Shown here: positions 1 through 4,524 of the stretch, in pieces
Numbering within the stretch: the stretch's first letter is position 1
Layout: each line of letters starts with the position of its first letter
Origin: Firmicutes bacterium UBA3910
GTDB taxonomy: Bacteria > Bacillota > Limnochordia > Darwinibacteriales > Darwinibacteriaceae
Assembly: GCA_002391465.1 (NCBI GenBank)
Contig: DGFC01000165.1
Span: forward strand, 1-6,281
Reading direction: 5' to 3'
Length of the DNA stretch: 6,281 bases
Program-made: the position numbers and the translations under genes
The notes under the pieces: model-generated
The model's database searches: none
What the model saw: the letters and a program-made list of their open reading frames with translations, nothing else
What the model was told of the DNA's origin: nothing

Positions 1-19
1 AGATGTGTATAAGAGACAG
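1..19 (+). other. Nextera/Tn5 mosaic-end adapter remnant (sequencing artefact)
   Basis: The first 19 bases, AGATGTGTATAAGAGACAG, match exactly the 19-bp hyperactive Tn5 mosaic end that the Nextera tagmentation method adds to library fragments. It is untrimmed adapter, not organismal DNA, and shows that the window starts at a contig end. In frame 3 it encodes the peptide MCIRDR, which gives a false N-terminus to the open frame running into the permease gene downstream. It should be masked before annotation. Confidence 0.96.
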
Positions 20-79
20 GTTCTGGTGTTTGCCACAAACCAACTGGCTAAGCGATGGGGCCAAGAACGACTTGTTTAG
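20..79 (+). CDS. C-terminal tail of an LplB-type ABC sugar permease (5' truncated)
   Basis: Reading from base 20 in the frame GTT CTG GTG gives VLVFATNQLAKRWGQERLV and then TAG (77-79). Only 19 codons remain because the contig starts here. The pattern is a hydrophobic run, then an N-x-x-A-K-R basic stretch, then a short tail ending in a hydrophobic residue. This is how LplB/YteP-type permeases finish after their last membrane helix. The position supports it: in Bacillota the LplB-type permease is normally encoded directly before the LplC-type permease, and here the stop lies 28 bases before the next start codon, so the two are probably co-transcribed. The product would be one half of the membrane channel of a CUT1 carbohydrate importer. 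The evidence is a short tail plus gene order, so an unrelated reading is possible; the missing upstream sequence would settle it. Confidence 0.68.
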   Translation, partial: VLVFATNQLAKRWGQERLV

Positions 80-94
80 GTCGGGAATCAATGC

Positions 95-99
95 GGGAG
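95..99 (+). promoter_or_regulatory. Ribosome binding site deciding the permease start
   Basis: GGGAG lies 8 bases before the ATG at 108. It selects this ATG over the upstream in-frame ATG at base 3, which sits inside the adapter. The site falls after the stop of the preceding permease tail, as expected for translation within an operon. Confidence 0.75.
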
Positions 100-107
100 T
101 TGATAGA

Positions 108-1013
108 ATGAACAGAATCAAACAGATCCGTTGGGGCGACTTTTTTATCGATGCGGTGATCTACCTCAGTTTGATTTTCTTGATCATCGTTACCCTATAT
201 CCTTTCCTCAACACCCTGGCCATTTCGTTTAACGATGCTATAGACAGCTCCAGGGGAGGAATCCATCTCTGGCCGCGTAAATTTACACTCTACAACTACC
301 AATCGCTGTTGGGGCGGCAGCAAATGCTGCAGGCCAGCATAGTATCGGTGGGAAGAACGGTGTTATCCACTATCTTCTGCACCTTCTCAACTGCCATGGT
401 CGCCTACACCATCAGCCGTAGAGAATATGTTTTGCGTCGGCTCATATCCTTTATTTACGTCTTGACCATGTATATCGATGGCGGTCTAGTGCCAACGTAC
501 TTTTTGATGCGGTCGTTGGGACTAACGAACAGCTTCTGGGTTTACGTACTGCCGGGGCTTGTCTCCGCCTTTAACTTAATTGTGATCAGAACCTACATCA
601 CCAGTTTACCGGACAGTCTAGTTGAATCGGCGAGAATTGACGGAGCTGGGGAGTTCACCATTTTTCTCCGAGTAATTCTACCGTTGTGTAAGCCTGTTCT
701 GGCCACAATTGCCCTGTTCGTTGCAGTTGATAACTGGAATTCGTGGTTTGACACCTTCCTGTACAACTCAGCTAGTGCGAACCTCAGTACGCTGCAGTAT
801 GAACTAATGAAGGTGCTGCAGACTGCGAACACAATGACCGGTTCGCTCTTACAAGCCCTTTCCCGGGCAGCGGCTGGTTCGACCAACACTGTAACGCCAA
901 GGGCGATCCGGGCAACTATGACGGTCATCGTCAGTGTTCCTATCGTAGTTGTCTATCCTTTCCTCCAGAAGTACTTTGTCCACGGTTTAACCTTGGGCGG
1001 CGTGAAGGAGTAA
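108..1013 (+). CDS. ABC transporter permease, LplC/YtcP type (CUT1 carbohydrate uptake family)
   Basis: An integral membrane subunit of a binding-protein-dependent sugar importer, 301 residues, a normal full length for the family. Hydrophobic segments lie near residues 13-34, 77-100, 108-125, 142-164, 192-208 and 270-286, consistent with six membrane helices. The cytoplasmic EAA loop, which docks the ATPase, is visible at 173-192 (E173, A175, D178, G179, G181, then FLRVILP). The C-terminus YPFLQKYFVHGLTLGGVKE is characteristic of the LplC/YtcP branch, whose studied relatives import aldouronates from xylan or rhamnogalacturonan fragments. The ATG at 108 is chosen because it has a Shine-Dalgarno site and starts the conserved domain; the open frame before it comes partly from adapter and partly from the preceding gene. 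The partner permease tail lies just upstream and a strong terminator just downstream, so this is the last gene of its operon. Binding protein and ATPase are not in the window; many CUT1 systems share an ATPase (MsmX type) encoded elsewhere. Xylan-type substrate is inferred from neighbours only. Confidence 0.95.
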   Translation: MNRIKQIRWGDFFIDAVIYLSLIFLIIVTLYPFLNTLAISFNDAIDSSRGGIHLWPRKFTLYNYQSLLGRQQMLQASIVSVGRTVLSTIFCTFSTAMVAYTISRREYVLRRLISFIYVLTMYIDGGLVPTYFLMRSLGLTNSFWVYVLPGLVSAFNLIVIRTYITSLPDSLVESARIDGAGEFTIFLRVILPLCKPVLATIALFVAVDNWNSWFDTFLYNSASANLSTLQYELMKVLQTANTMTGSLLQALSRAAAGSTNTVTPRAIRATMTVIVSVPIVVVYPFLQKYFVHGLTLGGVKE

Positions 1014-1035
1014 GTGAACAGTAACAAAATACTAG

Positions 1036-1073
1036 AAGCACCAATCTGCGGCAAGGCAGGTTGGTGCTTTTTT
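1036..1073 (+). terminator. Rho-independent terminator of the permease operon
   Basis: A 14-bp stem pairs 1036-1049 with 1056-1069, with one G-U wobble, around a 6-base loop. A run of six T begins at 1068. The hairpin begins 22 bases after the permease stop. The strong stem and T tract are on the plus strand, so this ends the sugar-permease transcript. Confidence 0.9.
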
Positions 1074-1298
1074 GTCCGCCCAAGTGCTCCCTCCTTCTAT
1101 CTATACCCGGCTGAAAGGAGCCAATAGAGGTCTAAGGAAAACGCAGTCTACACCACGGAGGTATAGGTTGGTGCATTTTTTCTTGTCATTGGATAGGGAA
1201 GCTGTGGCGTTACGTCTGAGGACATACCATCAAGGTTTGGACACCTTACTCCGGGCACTTTCACAATACAAGGACTCGTTATACACCAAACTTCGTTT
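1074..1298. other. Non-coding stretch between two convergent genes
   Basis: About 225 bases between the permease terminator and the chemoreceptor terminator. An open frame crosses it on the plus strand (1072-1380) with a TTG start placed in the terminator T tract, but its translation resembles no family I know and it runs through the opposite gene's terminator. A GGAGG at 1157-1161 precedes possible TTG/GTG starts at 1168/1171 in that frame; I judge this chance. The one structured item is a second copy of the terminator 3' arm (AGGTTGGTGC) at 1165-1174 followed by ATTTTTT, with only a weak 5-bp hairpin (1151-1155 with 1169-1173). It may be a decayed second terminator. Confidence 0.5.
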
Positions 1299-1337
1299 AA
1301 AAACAAAGATGGCCGGGGTTTCTAGCCACCGGCCATC
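1299..1337 (-). terminator. Rho-independent terminator of the chemoreceptor gene
   Basis: On the minus strand a perfect 9-bp stem (GATGGCCGG at 1308-1316 pairing with CCGGCCATC at 1329-1337) encloses a 12-base loop and is followed by TTTGTTTTT (1307 down to 1299). It begins 32 bases beyond the TAA of the chemotaxis gene. The T tract is on the minus-strand side only, which fixes its direction. Confidence 0.85.
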
Positions 1338-1369
1338 AATACATCAAAGCTCCGTAGAATCTATGTGCC

Positions 1370-2947
1370 TTAGAGTTTAAATCTGTTCATTTCCTCTTCT
1401 ACCTGACTGGTTGCAGCCGATACGCCTGCGGCCGAGGCAGCCATCTGTTGGGTCGACGCGGACTGTTCTTCAATGGTAGCGCCAATTTCTTCCGCACCGG
1501 TGGCCAGATCTTCGGCAGCTCTGGCAATCTCATCGATTTCCTCAGCTAGGTTTTGAATTACGCCGTTGATGTCCTCAAACATCTGACCGGAGTGGTTGGC
1601 AATGTCTCTGCCTTCATTCACCTTGGCAGCGGTCTGATCGGCGTTTTGGACTGAATTCTGGGCAGCATCTCTAATTTTGTGCACCAGTTCAGTGATTTCC
1701 CGGGCAGCGGCTGCGGACTGCTCAGCCAGCTGGCGGACTTCGTCTGCCACCACAGCAAAACCGCGGCCTTGCTCGCCGGCACGGGCAGCCTCAATGGCAG
1801 CGTTTAAAGCTAAGAGGTTTGTTTGATCTGCTATCCCGGTAATCAGGTCGACGATCTCGCCAATTTGGTCCGAATGGCGTCCCAGATTCCTAATTTCACC
1901 TGCCAGCAGGCCTACCTGTTCAGCTATGTCAGCCATCGTATCTACCGTACGGTCAATCTCAACTTTACCTTGGCCAGATAGTTCGCTTGTCCTCTGGGCG
2001 GAAGCGGCCATGTTCTGGGCTCCTACGCTGAGTCGGTCAACTGCAGCGGCAAATTGATTGGCTGTGCTGGCTAGTTCCTCAACTGAAGCGCTAGTTTCTT
2101 GGGCAGTTACGGCCATCTGTTCCGAAGAGGAGCTGGCTGTTGCCACAGAAGCTGTAACGGAAGCTGCCATGCTGCGCAGGCTCTGCTTCATCTGGTTGAG
2201 CGCGTTGCTCAACACGCCGATCTCATCTTTACTCTCGTAATCCACGTCAGCAACTGCCAAGTTACCTTGGGTAATTTCCTGCGTAAACGCGAGCAGCTGT
2301 CTGACCGGTTTGGTGATACTCCTTGTTGTGGCGGTGGCAACGATGAATGCGACTATATAGGCTGCGGCCAAAAAGCCGAGTACCATACTGCGGGCGTAAG
2401 CCGCGTTGTTGGCAGCGTCTTCCGCAAAGTCCCAAGCGGATTGTTCCGCGAGTTCAACAATCTCTTGAATTCGGGCTTCTATGTGGTCCAGTAGGGGTTT
2501 TTCCCGTTCTTCCGAGGCCACATTGGCGTGGTAGATTATGCCGAGGCCCATCAATCTGACCACTTCTTCCCGGACGGGTTTCCACTCGGAAAAGGCTTCC
2601 AAAGCACTATCTAAAATAGCGTGGTCGCCTGTAAACTGCTCATAGAGCAGCTCAAATTCATCGTAGACTTCTTGTTCCAGCTCATCTATCTTGGCTTGAA
2701 TCAGCTCAAGATCGCTTGAGTCGGTGATGACAAGCACTTCTTTCATCTCCCGGCCCATCGCGGCTATGTTGCGCTGAATGCGCAGAATTGAGGTGTGTAC
2801 AGTGTAGGGCTGTTCGTACATAAGCCTGGTGTTGTCTGCAACCTCGTTCAGATAAGAAAGTCCTACCCAGCAGACGAATGTGCAGAGAAGGAGTACAAGA
2901 ATGAATCCTGTTGCTAGTTTTGATCTCAGTTTTAAGTTCCGAAACAT
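1370..2947 (-). CDS. Methyl-accepting chemotaxis protein (transmembrane chemoreceptor)
   Basis: A 525-residue chemoreceptor that would signal to CheA/CheW at the membrane. Visible order: membrane helix 1 at about 12-33; an extracellular, mostly helical ligand-binding region at 34-187 that resembles a four-helix bundle; membrane helix 2 at about 188-206; a HAMP linker at about 207-260 ([11 protein letters not shown], then [13 protein letters not shown]); and a long coiled-coil signalling domain at 261-525. The highly conserved hairpin tip, where CheA and CheW bind, is at 371-411 ([18 protein letters not shown], then [18 protein letters not shown]). Glu/Gln- and Ala/Ser-rich stretches flank the tip (such as 282-292 and 486-503) and are where methylation would occur. 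No C-terminal NWETF-type CheR tether is present. The ATG at 2947 has GGAGG 7 bases upstream. The gene is convergent with the permease operon and downstream of the esterase, with a hairpin and a candidate promoter of its own in the 286-base gap. Ligand unknown; a sugar, or a sugar-loaded binding protein, is a guess from context. Confidence 0.97.
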   Translation of the reverse strand: MFRNLKLRSKLATGFILVLLLCTFVCWVGLSYLNEVADNTRLMYEQPYTVHTSILRIQRNIAAMGREMKEVLVITDSSDLELIQAKIDELEQEVYDEFELLYEQFTGDHAILDSALEAFSEWKPVREEVVRLMGLGIIYHANVASEEREKPLLDHIEARIQEIVELAEQSAWDFAEDAANNAAYARSMVLGFLAAAYIVAFIVATATTRSITKPVRQLLAFTQEITQGNLAVADVDYESKDEIGVLSNALNQMKQSLRSMAASVTASVATASSSSEQMAVTAQETSASVEELASTANQFAAAVDRLSVGAQNMAASAQRTSELSGQGKVEIDRTVDTMADIAEQVGLLAGEIRNLGRHSDQIGEIVDLITGIADQTNLLALNAAIEAARAGEQGRGFAVVADEVRQLAEQSAAAAREITELVHKIRDAAQNSVQNADQTAAKVNEGRDIANHSGQMFEDINGVIQNLAEEIDEIARAAEDLATGAEEIGATIEEQSASTQQMAASAAGVSAATSQVEEEMNRFKL

Positions 2948-2954
2948 AGACTCG

Positions 2955-2959
2955 CCTCC
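2955..2959 (-). promoter_or_regulatory. Ribosome binding site of the chemoreceptor gene
   Basis: GGAGG on the minus strand, 7 bases before the ATG at 2947. It supports this start and excludes the frame-shifted ATG at 2972. Confidence 0.8.
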
Positions 2960-3061
2960 AGTTGTGCTGCAAAGGATGGTTGTCGGTTACAGGTTGGAAA
3001 GAACTAACGACAGTTGCTTACTCCGACCAGCGCGGCCGACGCTTACACCTTGTGCAATGGA

Positions 3062-3090
3062 ATAATCTGCATTCTAGTATTCAATGTAAA
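3062..3090 (-). promoter_or_regulatory. Candidate sigma-A promoter for the chemoreceptor
   Basis: On the minus strand TTTACA (3090-3085) is followed after 17 bases by GATTAT (3067-3062), 9 of 12 consensus matches. A competing pair is TTGATG (3104-3099) and AATACT (3081-3076), also with a 17-base gap and 8 of 12 matches. Either would give a leader of roughly 110-125 bases. Motility genes in Bacillota often use SigD; an ACCGATTT resembling its -10 lies at 3156-3149, inside the upstream hairpin, but has no matching -35 element, so SigD control is not supported. Confidence 0.3.
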
Positions 3091-3145
3091 TAATTCCACA
3101 TCAAAAAGTAAACGCCTGCTCAAAAATGCGATTATCGTCAGAATA

Positions 3146-3167
3146 AAATCGGTCAAAAGACCGGTTT
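3146..3167 (-). terminator. Hairpin after the esterase gene, probable terminator
   Basis: A 9-bp stem (one G-U pair) pairs 3146-3154 with 3159-3167 around a 4-base loop. Read on the minus strand, the 3' arm ends in ATTT and continues TATT, a short, imperfect T-rich run. It starts 66 bases beyond the esterase stop, so it probably ends that transcript and separates it from the chemoreceptor. The T tract is weak, and an operator or leader role for this near-palindrome is an alternative. Confidence 0.45.
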
Positions 3168-3233
3168 GCATTCAACCTGCTCAAGGCCTGTTCTGGATTA
3201 CAAAGAACGAACAAGTTGTCTTTAGTCATGGGT

Positions 3234-4271
3234 CTAGGCCAAATGACGAGCCAAAAAATCGTAGCTGACGCGGCCGCTTATTTCATGCCCGCCAGGAAAA
3301 GCATCCAGTTGCAGTTTGTCCCTTGGGTCGGTACCGAAGACTTTATAGATCTCCTGTGTTCTCTGGTAACAGGCCCGCACCGATTCAATGGGGAAAATGG
3401 GATCCCTTTCGCCCGCTTCCACTAAGAGTGGACGGGGTGCTAAAAGGCCTACCAAATCCTCCATTTCGCCGATCTGCAGGAGACCGGGAATAAAGTTGCA
3501 GGTACAGTGGTGGAGGGCCAAGATGTTGTCCCGGAAGTTGCCAAAGTAACCACTTAACACGACTGCTTTGATGCGCCAGTCTAGGGCAGCGTGGAAAAAG
3601 GCAAGCATGCCGCCGCCCGAGATGCCCATGGCTCCGACCCTATTGGCGTCGATTTCTGGCAGCGTCTTCAGGTAATCCGCTAAGCGCATGCTGTCCCGTA
3701 CCCGCATGCCCAGAACCGATTTGCCCAGCATTATTGCGTAGGTTGCTGCTTGATGGCAGGTGGTGGGAGCTTGCCGACCTTCCCCCAATCCGCTGTGGAT
3801 TTCCTGCCGCTCGCCAAAGCAGGCGATTTCCGGTGCCGCTACTACAAAACCGCGCTTGCAGAGCTCTACCGCAAAGAGTTTGTGGTAATCGGGATCACCG
3901 TCCAACAGATTGCCGTCCTCATCCAAACCCACAAACATCCTGACACCTGGTCCATGGCCGTGGTAAGCGAGTACCGCCGGGAGGGGTGAATCTGTCTTCG
4001 GTTGGAGGATGTACACGGGCATCTTAGCCGCAGGACTGGTGGTGAGTTCGATTTTACGTAGTACATAATCGCCGCGGTCCATTTCATCCAGTACTTTTGC
4101 TTCAGGTGTCACCGGCTCGCTATCGTCCACGAAACCCACTATCTCAGCTAAAGCCTGCCTAGCTGCCTGCTGCCATTTCACTGCTTCATCCCTGGTTTCT
4201 GCTCGGAAAGGATACCGGGCTGTGTCTTTTGTTAAATAGTCCAATTCGGTAATAGGTGAATAGTAGTTCAT
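3234..4271 (-). CDS. Alpha/beta-hydrolase, acetyl-xylan-esterase-like
   Basis: A 345-residue serine hydrolase of the alpha/beta fold, resembling the Abhydrolase_7/acetyl-xylan-esterase group. The catalytic triad can be read directly: nucleophile Ser218 in GISGGG (216-221), Asp290 in GERDPIFP, and His329 in PGGHE. The oxyanion-hole region HGHGPG is at 104-109, and the conserved block CNFIPGLLQIGEMEDLVGLLAPRP, split here as CNFIPGLL (258-265) and GLLAPRP (275-281), precedes the Asp. The likely reaction is ester hydrolysis, perhaps removal of acetyl groups from sugars. Unlike classical CE7 deacetylases, the nucleophile motif is GISGGG rather than GxSQGG and there is no clear RGQ motif (the nearby block reads FGERQE), though the HE pair at 329-330 is kept. 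There is no signal peptide, so it should act in the cytoplasm on imported oligosaccharides. The ATG at 4271 has GGAGGAGG 10 bases upstream and an AGGA closer in. The gene stands alone between terminators. Substrate is inferred from neighbours. Confidence 0.9.
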   Translation of the reverse strand: MNYYSPITELDYLTKDTARYPFRAETRDEAVKWQQAARQALAEIVGFVDDSEPVTPEAKVLDEMDRGDYVLRKIELTTSPAAKMPVYILQPKTDSPLPAVLAYHGHGPGVRMFVGLDEDGNLLDGDPDYHKLFAVELCKRGFVVAAPEIACFGERQEIHSGLGEGRQAPTTCHQAATYAIMLGKSVLGMRVRDSMRLADYLKTLPEIDANRVGAMGISGGGMLAFFHAALDWRIKAVVLSGYFGNFRDNILALHHCTCNFIPGLLQIGEMEDLVGLLAPRPLLVEAGERDPIFPIESVRACYQRTQEIYKVFGTDPRDKLQLDAFPGGHEISGRVSYDFLARHLA

Positions 4272-4281
4272 TACAATCCTG

Positions 4282-4289
4282 CCTCCTCC
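4282..4289 (-). promoter_or_regulatory. Ribosome binding site of the esterase gene
   Basis: GGAGGAGG on the minus strand ends 10 bases before the ATG at 4271. This spacing is slightly long; a second AGGA (4280-4277), 5 bases before the ATG, may share the role. Together they support the chosen start. Confidence 0.65.
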
Positions 4290-4371
4290 AGCAATGGGTT
4301 CGGGAATGGGCTTGTATTCCCTCCTGTTTCACAACTTCCAGGAAAGTTTGTAACGAATAAGGAGGAAATAG

Positions 4372-4400
4372 TTGACATTATCGCAAAGAATCGTTAAAGT
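4372..4400 (+). promoter_or_regulatory. Plus-strand sigma-A-like promoter with no gene behind it
   Basis: A perfect -35 hexamer TTGACA (4372-4377) is followed after 17 bases by TAAAGT (4395-4400), 10 of 12 consensus matches. Transcription would start near 4407 and run toward the 3' end of the GH3 gene, antisense to it. No convincing plus-strand reading frame follows, and the GH3 terminator hairpin lacks a T tract in this direction. It overlaps the opposing esterase promoter. Confidence 0.4.
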
Positions 4401-4403
4401 ATT

Positions 4404-4431
4404 ATTATACTAGCATGGTACTAGCTTCCAA
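4404..4431 (-). promoter_or_regulatory. Candidate sigma-A promoter for the esterase
   Basis: On the minus strand TTGGAA (4431-4426) is followed after 16 bases by a perfect TATAAT (4409-4404), 10 of 12 consensus matches. It would give a leader of about 125 bases before the esterase ATG at 4271. The spacer is filled by two copies of a heptamer, listed separately, which may be an operator. Confidence 0.55.
4408..4425. repeat. Tandem heptamer repeat in the promoter spacer, possible operator
   Basis: TACTAGC occurs at 4408-4414 and again at 4419-4425, an 11-base period, about one helical turn. The two copies fill the spacer between the -35 and -10 elements of the esterase promoter and touch the -10. 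Each copy contains the palindrome CTAG. The placement suits a regulator that blocks polymerase, but no known operator consensus is recognised. Confidence 0.4.
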
Positions 4432-4464
4432 AACGGGAGATCCTGAAATAGGATTTGCTGCATG

Positions 4465-4506
4465 AAAAAATGCGTTCCGTAGGCTTTTCAGCCCACAGAA
4501 CGCATT
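4465..4506 (-). terminator. Rho-independent terminator of the GH3 gene
   Basis: On the minus strand a 17-bp stem (4506-4490 with 4485-4469, two wobble pairs) is closed by a GAAA tetraloop, a stable GNRA type, and runs into six T (4470-4465; the first two pair in the stem). The hairpin begins 18 bases after the GH3 stop. It is the strongest terminator in the window and isolates the GH3 gene from the esterase. Confidence 0.93.
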
Positions 4507-4524
4507 GCCATGCAATGGGTCGAA

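Noticed and set aside
3..107. N-terminal extension of the permease beginning MCIRDR.
   Set aside because: The first residues are encoded by the Tn5 mosaic end, and the rest overlaps the preceding gene's tail in another frame. The ATG at 108 has a proper ribosome site and starts the conserved domain.
1072..1380. Plus-strand open frame of 102 codons between the permease and the chemoreceptor, including a 70-residue version starting at 1168 behind a GGAGG.
   Set aside because: It starts with TTG in a terminator T tract or at a TTG/GTG, resembles no known family, runs through the opposite gene's terminator and ends over its coding 3' end. The GGAGG alone is weak support.
2099..2494. Plus-strand open frame of 131 codons opposite the chemoreceptor.
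   Set aside because: It is a shadow of the strongly conserved minus-strand coding sequence and has no recognisable domain of its own.
2960..3070. Possible c-di-GMP (GEMM) riboswitch in the chemoreceptor leader, prompted by an imperfect 8-bp hairpin (2982-2989 region with 3005-3012).
   Set aside because: The conserved GEMM core and tetraloop-receptor features are not present; only a bulged stem with a long loop can be drawn.
4355..4380. CcpA cre-like site around TTGTAACGAATAAG upstream of the esterase.
   Set aside because: The spacing between the TTGTAA and CG elements is one base short of the cre consensus and the right half does not match.
4415..4465. A 16-codon plus-strand reading frame downstream of the plus-strand promoter (MVLASKTGDPEIGFAA).
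   Set aside because: There is no Shine-Dalgarno site before the ATG, and the frame overlaps the opposing promoter and approaches the GH3 terminator, so chance is the simplest explanation.
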